DNA of 31,437 nt, taken from the NCBI GenBank assembly GCA_027943245.1, contig JANDJZ010000553.1, positions 1 through 31,437 on the forward strand, written 5' to 3'. Below, in pieces: positions 1 to 9,575 of this stretch. The DNA is from Acanthamoeba sp. SK_2022b (lineage: Eukaryota; Discosea; Longamoebia; Acanthamoebidae). The notes below the pieces were generated by a model. It made no database searches and had not been told where the DNA came from. It saw only the letters and a list, made by a program, of their open reading frames with translations. The position numbers and the translations under genes are program-made. How positions within the stretch are numbered: the first letter of the stretch is position 1; the number at the start of each line of letters is the position of its first letter.

Positions 1-99
1 CAGCTGGGCCAGGTCGTAGATCTTCACCAGCTTCTCCTGCCCGCCCGTCGCCAGCCGCGCGCCCTCCTGATCGATGCCTCCCATCATCAGTTTGAGTTT

Positions 100-156
<57 letters not shown>

Positions 157-290
157 ACACGTTCGAGGGGAGAGGCGCATACGGGAGCAAAGTCGGCCGA
201 GCGGACGATCCGCTTGTGTTCAAAGCTGTGCAGCTCATCGCCGTTCAGCGTGCTCCACACCTTACTGCACGCGGAGCGTAAGGCGCCTCG

Positions 291-323
<33 letters not shown>

Positions 324-823
324 GAGAGAGGAGTGGGTACACGTTGTAGTCGGCGGAGGCGGTGACGATGCGGTTGGCCTGCTGATCCAGACGTGCACTC
401 CACACGGCGCCCTGGACAAGAGCAACAAAGGTTTTGAGACCACACGAACGTGTAGGGCCCAAGGGGACAGAGGCGCACGAGGTACCCTGTGACCGAGGAA
501 GGTGCCGATCCAGTCGCCAGTGTCCTGACGCAGCATCGCATTTCCATCTGCAGCAGCAAAATGACAAAATTCGTTAATCAAATGCAGAACGTAATCCACG
601 GAAAAACGGAAACGGAAATGAGCTTTTAGACGCGTGCATGGAAGCTGCGATTTGTGTAGCGGGAACACGGAATTGTCGAAAATGAGCTCGTACCGAGACA
701 GCCGCTGGAGATGAAAACGCCATCTACGGTAGGGCGGAAGTGGAAGGCGGGCACCGGACGAGAATGGCCGCCACAGATGACGGGCAGGAGGGGCCCAGGG
801 AAAGGAATCAGCGGTTCGGCCAT
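1..823 (-). CDS. STRAP-like WD40 repeat protein, 5' part (3' end beyond window)
   Basis: WD40 propeller protein resembling serine/threonine kinase receptor-associated protein (STRAP/UNRIP), an SMN-complex and mRNP-associated scaffold in animals. Exons that keep one frame with GT-AG borders are 823-694, 547-486, 411-341, 264-183 and 66-<1. The start is ATG at 823 (MAEPLIPFPGP). Visible family features are a first-repeat GGHSRPV, the segment DGNAMLRQDTGDWIGTFLGH, then GAVWSARL, a repeat ending in KVWSTLNGDEL, HKRIVRSADF, and the TGGQEKLVKIYDL repeat at the window edge. About 136 residues are present, roughly the first three blades, so more than half of a normal ~330-350 aa protein lies off the left edge. 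Two of the introns carry (CA/TG)n tracts. Family assignment is strong from the ordered motifs. The function in this organism is inference. Confidence 0.85.
101..155. repeat. (CA)n microsatellite in STRAP-like intron
   Basis: About 27 uninterrupted CA units on the plus strand, inside the intron between exons 4 and 5 of the STRAP-like gene (read as TG on the coding strand). A second (CA)n tract of about 13 units lies at roughly 293-320 in the preceding intron. Confidence 0.9.
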
Positions 824-1219
824 CGTAAATGGATCACGAGAGAGAGGGAAAAGGGAGAGGAGCGAAGAAAGATGGAGCCCAGGAAGGAGCGAGAGGAAGA
901 GATTATCTTCAGATCTAAGATGCACCCCCACCAAGTGTGCCCGCGGAAAGGAAGGAAAAGAGAACCCCCAAAAATCCTATTTCCAATTCATTATTTTTCT
1001 CAGTTATTTCCGCCCACGAAATTTCTGATATCGTTGGCATTTTTGTTCCTAACGCGCAACAAGGGCAAGTAAGAGAGAGCAGAGGGGGGGGGGGTAAAGA
1101 CAACGACGAGTTGTTTCGATTGGGTGTAAAATTCCCCCTAAGAAGAAACCGAGACCACACACGGCCACCTTGCGGGTGAAGGTAGGGCCCAACGGCTCCT
1201 CAAAGCAGAGCGCTCCTTT
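824..1219. other. Intergenic spacer between RPB1 stop and STRAP-like start
   Basis: About 400 bp separates the RPB1 stop codon (1220) from the STRAP-like start (823), both on the minus strand, so it must hold the RPB1 3' UTR and the STRAP-like promoter. It is purine-rich on the plus strand (GGGA/GAGA runs, a ~10-G run near 1085). I see no convincing TATA box and no credible additional gene; short frames crossing it are low-complexity. Confidence 0.6.
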
Positions 1220-2712
1220 CTACTTGCCCTTGTTCTTGTCGTCCGAGTCGGCCGGCGAGTAGCTCGGGCTCGACGGGCTGTAGGCAGGCGAGGCCGGCGA
1301 GTAGGCCGGGGACGAGGGCGAGTACGAGGGCGACGAAGGGCTGTAGGCTGGGGACGAGGGGGAGTAGCTCGGGCTCGACGGCGAGTACGAGGGCGACGAG
1401 GGGGAGTAGCTCGGGCTCGATGGGCTGTAGGAGGGAGACGAGGGGGAGTAGGCCGGGGACGAGGGCGAGTACGAGGGCGAAGACGGCGAGTAGGCCGGGG
1501 ACGAGGGCGAGTAGGAGGGCGAGGAGGGCGAGTAAGAGGGCGAAGAGGGACTGTACGAAGGCGACGAAGGGGAGTAGGAGGGCGACGACGGGCTGTACGA
1601 GGGCGACGACGGCGAGTAGGACGGGGAGGAAGGCGAGTAGGAGGGCGACGATGGCGAGTAGGACGGGGAGGTGGGCGAGTAGGAGGGCGACGCCGGCGAG
1701 TAGGAGGGCGACGTGGGCGAGTAGGAGGGGGAAGTGGGCGAGTAGGAGGGCGACGTCGGGCTGTACGAGGGCGACGACGGCGAGTAGGAGGGCGAGGTGG
1801 GAGAGTAGGCCGGCGACGTCGGCGAGTAGGAGGGAGAGGCGGGACTGTACTTGGGAGAGGTGGGCGAGTAGGCCGGCGACGAGGGCGAATAGCCGGGCGA
1901 GGCCGGCGAGTACCCGGGCGACGAGGGCGAATAGCCGGGCGACGAGGGCGAGTACCCGGGCGACGAAGGCGAGTAGCCCGCGCCCGCCGGAGAATAGCCG
2001 GGCGAGGCCGGCGAGTAGCTCGGCGACGAGGGCGACGGCGAGAACGAGCCCCGCCCGGGCGAGAACTCGCCAAAGTCGACGTAGGGCGAGTACGACGCCG
2101 CCGGCGTGGCGCCCGGCGACATGCGGTACATGGGCGTCCTAAGGACACACACGAACATGTGTGTCAGGCACAGCCATACGCCGACGACAAGCAAGCAGGG
2201 CAGGCAAGCAAGCAAGCAACGAATAAGGGGAGGGGAGGGGGAAAATGGGTTACCGTTCGTCGCTTCCCATGTAGGGAGTGGCGGAGCCGGGGGAGGTGGC
2301 GCCGGGCTCGTAGAACATGGCGGTGGCCTCGCCGCCGACGGGGAGCTCGATGGCGTCCTTGAGCTTGGCCTCGTTGAGGAAGAGATCGAAGCAGCCGGTG
2401 CCGAGCGGGGGCAGCTGTCCGAGGAGGATGTTCTCCGACACGCCGCTGAGCGGGTCGAGCTCGCTGAAGGTGGCGGCCTCGAGCAGGATGTCGGCCGTCT
2501 CCTCGAACGAGCAACGCATCAGGCAGCCCGTCTCCACTCGGTTGATGCCGTGACGCGTGATGGCCATCAGATGGCCGCGGTAGGTCATCACGTCGGCGAG
2601 GATGGCCAAGTGGCGGTAGTTCACATAGGCACCGTCGAACGAGATCACGTTACGCAACTCCTGTATATTCGTGCGTGAAATGTATGTGAGTGTTGTGTGT
2701 GTGTGTGTGTGT

Positions 2713-2769
<57 letters not shown>

Positions 2770-5700
2770 TGTTGGGGATTGAATTAAGAACGGGACATAC
2801 CCTGAGAAGAGCGTTTCGCACGGCCTCAATGCCGAGGACCTCGATGATCTCGATGATGTTGTTGGAGGTGGTCCTGGTGTGGTCGACGTCGGGGTGGGAC
2901 ATGACGGCGAGCAGGTTGGTGCCCTCCGTGTCGAGGACGAGCTCGTTGGCCTTGGTGTACTCGCCGCGGACGTCGATGGCGACCTTGTTCTTGTCCTCGC
3001 GGATGAACACCTTCTTGATGCCCTCAATGCCCTTGAGGTCCATCTCCGTGAGCATGTTGCTTTCGATCTGCTTGAGGAACACGTCGTCGTCGCCCACCGA
3101 GCCCTCCTGGTCGGGCGCCTTCTCCTCGTCGTTGTTGATTCGGATTCGGAGGATGAGCTTGTCGGCGTTATCGTCGTTGTAGATACAGTTGAGATCGCCG
3201 CCAAAGTCGGCGTGAATGCGCTCGGCGATTTCCTGCATCGTGAGCTTCGTGTCCGTCATCTTCTCGCGGTTGAGCTCGATACGCAGCAGCCACGGCGACA
3301 GGTTGGACGCTGGACCGCCACGTTAAGAGAGAGAGAAGAGAGAGAGAGAGAGAGAAAGCGAACAGCCCGTAAGACGCGTGGTTTTCGTTTGCAATAAAGA
3401 ACGAAAGAGAAGTCGGGGGGAGGGGGGAAGGGACAGTACTCTTGATCTCCTCCTCGGGCATGAGGAAGTAGGCCCGGACAAAGTCCTGGTCCTCGGCGAT
3501 GACCGTGTTGACAGGGTCGGGGTCGTAGTAGATCTCCGTCGCGGCGGTGACGTCACGCAGCGTGGTATGCTGGAGGGAGCACTGTACATTCTTGGCGGCC
3601 TCGTGGTCCCTCGAGCAGTGGGGCTTGAGGTAGACCGTGAGCGAGGGCGTCTTGATCGTCTTGGCGATGTTGATCAGCTCCTTGAGTCGGGGCACACCGA
3701 GGGTGACGTTCTTGGCCGACACACCGGCAAAGTGGAACGTGTTGAGGGTCATCTGCGTGGCGGGCTCGCCGATGGACTGCGCCGCCAGCGCACCGATCAT
3801 CTCGCCCGGATCGCACAGGGACTTGTAGAATCGGTCGGTGATTTCACCCAGCAGCCAATCCCTGCGCAAAACACACGTCGACGCCACACAACAATTTGGG
3901 TGGGGTGAGCCAAAGAGAAAGGAGAGAGGGTTTTGCTGGCGGCGAGCATCGATGAGGCGATCGGCACGTACCATGAGATCTGGTCGAGTCGGTACTCCTG
4001 CAGCACTCTTCTCGAGGCGAGCGTGAATCGCAGCAGGATGGAGAACAGCAGGATGGCGTTGGCCTGCGCCTCCTTACTGATGTCGTCCTGGCCGGGAATC
4101 ACCACCAGTCGCTCGATCAAGTTGCCCAGATCTACACGCACACAGGGGGTTAACGCCCGAGAGCAATAATAATCAAAAGGCGCATTGCAGGGGAGTAGGG
4201 GGGGGGAACCTTCGACGATTTGGCAAGGGTCGAGGTCGCTGACCTTCTTGGGGCCCAGGTGGAAGATCTTCTGGGCGTTGAGGATCATCCTCGTGAGGTT
4301 GACCGGCAGCGGCCACCTGTCGTCGCCGGTCAAGAAGATCTTCTCGCGGAGGAGGCGCCTGTCCGCGAGGATCTGCTCAAACTCCTTGTCGAGGATGCGC
4401 TTCTTCTCGGGCGAGTTGGCGATGGCGTCGGCGATGGCCGGGTCGAGCCAGCTCTCGCCCCAGGTGGGCGAGTCGTAGTCGTGCTGGTACTTTTGGACCA
4501 CCGCCTCGTTGGACAGCTTGAGGGCGTCCAGCGACTGGGTCTCGACCGTCTGCCCGTCCATGCCGTCCTCGCCGTAGAGGAACTGGATGACGTCGCCGAG
4601 CGAGTTGCGGACCGTGTAGTCGTACTTGACCATCACGTCCTCGAGGGCCTTGACGAGGCGTCGCTGGATGTAGCCCGTCTCGGCCGTCTTCACGGCCGTG
4701 TCGATCAGACCCTCGCGACCGCCCATGGCGTGGAAGAAGAACTCCTGCGGGGTGAGGCCGCGCAGGTACGAGTTCTCGACGAAGCCGCGGGACTCGGGGC
4801 CAAAGTCGTCCTTGACAAAGTGCGGCAGCGTTCGGTCCCTGAAGCAGAAGGGGATGCGCTTGCCCTCGACGTTCTGCTGGCCCACGCAGGCGAGCACCTG
4901 CGAGATGTTGATGGCCGAGCCCTTGGAGCCGGCGATCACCATGGCCTTGAAGTTGTTGGATCGCCTGAGCGACTTCTGCGCGCTGTTGCCGGCGTCGTCA
5001 CGGGCCTTGTTGAGGATCTGATTGATGACGAACTCGAACGACTCCATCATCGTCCTACCGGGCTGACGCTCGAGCTGGCCTTGCTGGGCCTCCAGCTGAC
5101 GCTCCTTCACCTCGTCCTATCATTGCGTTTGAGCCCCCACCCCACCCCACCCACAAGCGCGTTAGCGGACACGAAAACAACACCGAAAGCAAACGGCACA
5201 GAGGAAAGCGAGGGCCGGTGTTACCTTGGCCTTGCGGATGGTCTGTGTGATCTTGGCCAGGGTCTCCTCGTCGGCGATGGTGTCGCCCACACCCACGGAG
5301 AAGCCGTGGTGCAGGAGCCAGTAGTTGACGACGTGCTGCACCTGGTTGAGGAAGTGCTTGCAGACCTCGGAGCCGTGTTCGTTCCAGATGACGTGCACCA
5401 GCGACTTGTGCGAGGTACCGAGCGTCTTCTTGTTGAGGATGCCGCTCACGAGCTCGCCCTCCTCGATCAGCACCTTGCTGTCGGTGGCGCTCATGTCGGG
5501 CTCCTCGTCGTCGGCGTTGACGAAGTTGGTGTTTCGCGGGATGATGAGCGAGAACACCTGCTTGCCGGTCCAGAGCTGCTTGGGCTTCAGGATGGTGGGC
5601 GTGGGCACGGTGCCGTCCCACGACTCGAGCCACATCAGGATGTTCATCATGACGTCCTTCTCGATGAACGTGTCCCTGATATTGACAATTGGGGGAGAGA

Positions 5701-7839
5701 AAAGGAGAGCCCGGGGGGGGGGGCACGTGAGTGTCGCGACACGCGTACTTGAGGCCTGGCCAGGGAGCAGAGCCATTACCTTTGGGTGAGGAGACAGCCA
5801 CCGAGCAGCGTGTCCTGCACGATACCGATCACCGGCTTGTTGGACTGCGCGGTAACGATCTGCTTCGGCACCATCATGAGCTCGATCACCTCGGCCCTCG
5901 CGCCGGGCGTCTGAGGAACGTGCATGTTCATCTCATCACCTGCAATCAGCGAACGTGTGAGACCAACAGAGACATTCGGAGCGGAGTCTGGGGAGGAGGA
6001 GGCCTCATATACGTACCGTCGAAATCGGCGTTGTAGGGTGTTGTGACGGAAAGGTTGAGCCTGAACGTCGAGTAGGGCATGATCTTGACCTTGTGACCCA
6101 TCATGGACATCTTGTGGAGCGACGGCTGTCGATTGAAGATGATCACGTCGCCGTCCTGGATGTGTCGCTCCACCTTGTAGCCGTACTCCAGATGGAGGTC
6201 GCTGGCCTTGCGCGCGAATCGGAGATCCAAACGCTGCCCGTCGTCTCGAATGATGTACTTGGCACCGGGGTGCTCCGTCGGTCCGTTGCGGATCAACTCG
6301 TACATCCTGCCCGCGGCCACCACAACACCAACAAAGGCACGTCAGGAGAGAGAGAGAGAGAGAGACGAGAGCAGAGAGAGAGAGAGAGAGAGGTTGAGAG
6401 AGAATCCGTACTTGTCGATGTTGAAGGGCGTGACGAGTTCGGGATAGGTGAGATTGAGCGCAATGCTGCGAGGCACGCCGACCTCGTCGATGGAGATGTT
6501 GGGGTCGCCGGTGATGACGGTACGCGCGGAGAAGTCGACGCGCTTGCCCATCAAGTTACCGCGGATGCGGCCCTCCTTGCCCCTGAGCCGCTGCTTGAGC
6601 GACTTGAGCGCGCGACTGCCCGAGCGCACGGTGGCCTGGGGGAAGCCGGGGATCTCGTTGTCGATGAAGGTGGCGATGTGGTACTGCAGCAGCTCCTGGA
6701 ACTGCGAGATGATGTGCGCCGCCGCGCCGTTGGCCTCCTGCTTGCGCAGGTTTGCGTTGGCCTTGATGATGTCGGCCAGCTTGTGCGTCAAGTCGTCCTC
6801 GCCGCGCGCCGCGCTGTCCATCATGATCGAAGGGCGCACGGGAGGCGGAGGGATAGGCATGATGGTGATGATCATCCAGTCCGGACGCGCCCATTTCGGG
6901 TCGAATCCCATCGCGAGACAATCTTCGTCCGAGATGAGCTTGAGGATCGCGTGCACCTTCTCTGCCGTGAGGAGCTGCTTCTTCTCCACGTTCGGATCGT
7001 CGCCCACGTTCTTGAACTCGGCCATGATCTTCATTCCATCCTTCGTAATCTTCGGCTGAAAGTTGCCACAGCCGCCATGGCTCTTCTTCACCTTCTTTTT
7101 CTCCTTGGCCGGATCGCCCGATGCATCACCGCCCCCCTTGTCCGCAGCCCCCGTGTCCTCCCCTCCCTCGCAGATTGTTTTTGTTTTGGCGATCGTGTAG
7201 ACTCGCGCAAAGCGATGCTTCACGTTCTTGAGCTCCTGCGCCTCCCTGAATCTGGGATCGTTCTGTGACGGGCAGGCGCGCCAATGGGGTGAAGATATGA
7301 GCGCCCGCCTTTCGAGGAGCGTATTGCCAGTGTGCAAGAAAGAGGGGGGGGGGCAGGGCGGGGCAGGGCATACCTCATCAACGAGCAACTTGGAGCAATG
7401 GAAGCAGACTGAGCGTAGAATCTTGAGCACTGTGGAGAGGAAGCCCACGTTGAACACTGGCTTCGCCAGTTCCAGGTGCCCGAAGTGACCAGGACACTCG
7501 GTCATCGAACCCGAGCAGGTTGCACACTTCATTTGCCGATCCACGGTTCCCATCCTGGGATCGAGGAGGCCCTTCATCTTGGGCTTACCCTGCTCGTAGG
7601 CTTCATGGTACTCTATCTTGGCAACTGATGTTTGCCGCTACAAATTGGACACGATGGAATGAATCAGGTAAGAAGAAGATGCACCGGCACACTGGCCAAC
7701 GATCGGCAAAGGAAAAAATGGGGCAGGGCTTAGCGCTGCATTAATAATGCCGTACAATTTCATCTGGGCTCAGCACACCGAACTGGATCTTGCCCACCTT
7801 GCGCAGCTCGGCCGACGAATGAGGGAAGAGGGTATGCAT
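1220..7839 (-). CDS. RPB1: DNA-directed RNA polymerase II largest subunit RPB1
   Basis: Catalytic subunit of RNA polymerase II. My splice model has 12 exons: 7839-7756, 7637-7374, 7262-6412, 6306-6017, 5939-5780, 5675-5225, 5116-4210, 4131-3972, 3861-3440, 3309-2801, 2660-2254, 2138-1220. They sum to 5,424 nt, an exact multiple of three, giving 1,807 aa, a normal family length. ATG 7839 is the first Met after an in-frame TGA. Landmarks in order: [12 protein letters not shown]; clamp zinc site [47 protein letters not shown]; active-site [15 protein letters not shown] with the three Mg-binding Asp; funnel/bridge region with [27 protein letters not shown] and [19 protein letters not shown]; trigger-loop region [22 protein letters not shown]-terminal core [15 protein letters not shown]. 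The final exon encodes 36 CTD heptads plus a YSPAD-acidic/basic tip. All introns are GT-AG. Identification is certain; exon borders are high confidence. Confidence 0.97.
1257..2020 (-). repeat. RPB1 CTD heptad array (36 x 21-bp coding repeat)
   Basis: Tandem 21-bp units encoding the RNA polymerase II C-terminal domain, scaffold for phospho-dependent capping, splicing and 3'-processing factors. I count exactly 36 heptads starting with YSP, then a partial YSPAD and a short DDKNKGK tip. Position 4 is Ser in 23, Thr in 7 and Ala in 6 repeats. Position 7 is Gly in the first six repeats, Lys once (repeat 8), otherwise Ser or Ala. The whole array is inside one exon. The GC-rich repeat keeps other frames open on both strands, which explains the long shadow frames there. 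Confidence 0.93.
2696..2768. repeat. (TG)n microsatellite in RPB1 intron 10
   Basis: About 36 TG units on the plus strand with one TGGTG interruption, in the RPB1 intron between exon borders 2801 and 2660. Read as CA on the coding strand. Confidence 0.9.
6345..6392. repeat. (GA)n purine tract in RPB1 intron 3
   Basis: Interrupted GA dinucleotide run on the plus strand lying between RPB1 exon borders 6412 and 6306. It reads as a CT-rich polypyrimidine run on the coding strand upstream of the 3' splice site. A similar GA tract lies at about 3325-3357 in the intron between exons 9 and 10. Confidence 0.85.
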
Positions 7840-8845
7840 CTTCGGCCTCTCTCAACGATCGAAGTCGCCCACTGTTTGTTGTTGAAACCCTTCGAGCCAA
7901 ATAAATAAACGACGCGCGCCTAAACACGTCCCGGCCGGCCCTAAGACAGAACACCACCACCAGCAGCACGGGAGGGGTTCCTCCTGAAGCAGCTTTTCTA
8001 ACGGGGCTTTGGCTCTGCGCGGGAGGCTACCAAAAGAAAAACAACGTGCGACCTGGCCCCGCTTTATATGGGCGACCCATGTCGACGTTTAATTTTGATT
8101 GGTTCAATCGAGATTTCTACCGAATCGCTGCATCCACGAAAAAGCCGGTAACGCATTTGCGTGCCTGGCTTTGCGCAAAGGTGTTCACCGAGACCAGGCC
8201 TGGCCCCTTACCGCCCGGAGGTAGCGTACAGGTGAGGAGCTCGCTAAGCAGAACCCCAAGGCTTCGCCTGAGTTTGGCAGTGTCCAGCGTACACGCTGCG
8301 AGCACTTCGCACAGTGCCTTCCCGCTCTCAATTACAAAACGGGATCATCAGGATCCACTCCCGCATAACACGGCCACGATGTGAAAGCCAGCCTGGGTGA
8401 TGAAGGGGCGGCATTCGCCGCGCTGGTCAGTATGCTCTTGTGTTTATACAACTGGAACATGAGGCCGGGTGCCGATACACCGAGGAGAGAGGCCACTGCT
8501 GGAGCAGGGGAACCGCGCCTCGACGAGGGTACGTTCTTACCTCCCCCCTCCCTTCCTTCTTCCCTCTGTTTGTCATCTGTGGCTGGCGCGGTGTGGTGAT
8601 TCGGACGATCGATGCGGCTGCCGCTTGGAAATTCGCGGGCACAGTCCCAAACGTTGCCCACAATGCGAACACCTAAAACAGTTCCTTCCCCCAGGTGGGG
8701 CACAAGCCACCACCACTTTGGAGGTTTAAACTGATTGGTTGAGCTGCCGTCACGCAACCTTTATAAGCTGGCCAACAGTTCTCAGGCAATCACTGATCAA
8801 CCCCACCAACCAACACCATCATCAACAACTAACTTGAGAACGACG
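7840..8845. promoter_or_regulatory. Bidirectional promoter region between RPB1 and the secreted-protein gene
   Basis: About 1 kb divergent intergenic region. On the plus strand next to the downstream gene, an inverted CCAAT (ATTGG at 8734-8738) is followed 25 bp later by TTTATAAG (about 8760-8767), 79 bp before the ATG at 8846, a plausible core promoter. On the minus strand, CATATAAAG (revcomp of about 8062-8070) lies about 225 bp upstream of the RPB1 ATG, with another CCAAT-type element near 8098-8105. A plus-strand open frame at 8046-8384 has no recognisable family features, so I do not call it a gene. Promoter roles are inference from element type and spacing. Confidence 0.5.
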
Positions 8846-9423
8846 ATGAAGCTGTCAACTGTGCTGCTACTCCTATGCGCTGTCCTGGCCATCGCCGTGA
8901 TGAGCGCCGCCGGTATGCTGCATTACTCATTCCTCCTGCATGTAAGTGGGCTTTGGCTGACCGCAGTACAGCTGACAATGGCAGTGGACGCGGGAAAGGA
9001 GAGAAGCACGGCAGGCCCGAGCCAGAGAAGGACTGCCCCAAGAAGCCGCACGAAAAGGACTGCCCCAAGAAGCCCGATGAGAAGGACTGTCCCAAGAAGC
9101 CGCATGAAAAGGACTGCCCCAAGAAGCCCGACGAGAAGGACTGCCCCAAGAAGCCGCATGAGAAGGACTGCCCCAAGAAGCCCGACGAGAAGGACTGCCC
9201 CAAGAATCCATGCACGACCAAGAATCACTGCCCTTGCTCCACCACCACCTCCACTAGCACCTGCCCGCCCAAGCCTTGCTCCACCACCTCTACTAGCACC
9301 TGCCCGCCCAAGCCGTGTGACGATGACAAGAAGGAGTGCTACTGGAAGTGCGTCAAGGTGTGCCACAAGAAGGAGAAGAAGCACGAGGACAAGTGTGACA
9401 AGAAGAAGGAGGAGTGGAACTGA
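8846..9423 (+). CDS. Secreted Cys/Lys/Pro-repeat protein
   Basis: Two exons, 8846-8912 and 8972-9423 (GT-AG, frame kept), give 172 aa. Residues 1-22 form a clear signal peptide (Lys near the N-terminus, hydrophobic LLLLCAVLAIAVM, then SAA); the intron falls at its end. The mature protein begins with ADNGSGRGKGEKHGRPEPEK, then has about seven near-perfect DCPKKPxEK units in which x alternates His/Asp, so the higher-order period is 18 residues (54 bp). A Thr/Ser linker with two TCPPKPC motifs follows, then a Cys/Lys-rich tail (ECYWKCVKVCHKK). Cys is evenly spaced, suggesting disulfide cross-linking or metal binding. I recognise no family. A structural role (for example cyst wall or extracellular matrix) or a secreted cationic peptide are guesses. 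Start choice is supported by the promoter elements upstream. Confidence 0.8.
9032..9205 (+). repeat. 54-bp coding minisatellite (DCPKKPHEK/DCPKKPDEK)
   Basis: Tandem coding repeat of 27-bp half-units alternating between His-Glu-Lys and Asp-Glu-Lys versions, so the true period is 54 bp. Copies are almost identical at the nucleotide level, implying recent expansion or homogenisation. It lies within exon 2 of the secreted-protein gene. Confidence 0.85.
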
Positions 9424-9575
9424 GGAACCCACAGTCTGGCCCTCATACTTGGCCGCTGGCCCACCAATACATATTCGATGATCCTTTGGCCAGATCCTGA
9501 TTCAGCCGCGGCTTGTGGTGATGTCGTGTAGCTTGACAAAGGGACTGGATTTATGTTGCGGCGGCAAACGTGTTG

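Noticed and set aside
1138..2148. Long Arg/Pro/Thr-rich frame antisense-phase to the CTD, and a plus-strand frame at 1420-2142
   Set aside because: Both are shadows of the 21-bp CTD repeat, whose GC-rich periodic sequence lacks stops in other frames. No family features.
4220..5752. 510-codon plus-strand open frame rich in Leu, Val, Asp and Glu
   Set aside because: It lies opposite RPB1 exons 6 and 7, which are unmistakable. GC-rich antisense frames of this kind are common. It also crosses RPB1 introns with no splice logic.
6093..7268. 391-codon plus-strand open frame
   Set aside because: Antisense shadow of RPB1 exons 3 and 4; composition is what reverse-complemented GC-rich codons give.
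8046..8384. 112-codon plus-strand frame in the RPB1/secreted-protein intergenic region
   Set aside because: No domain, signal peptide or repeat, and it overlaps the likely RPB1 promoter. Not enough support for a gene.
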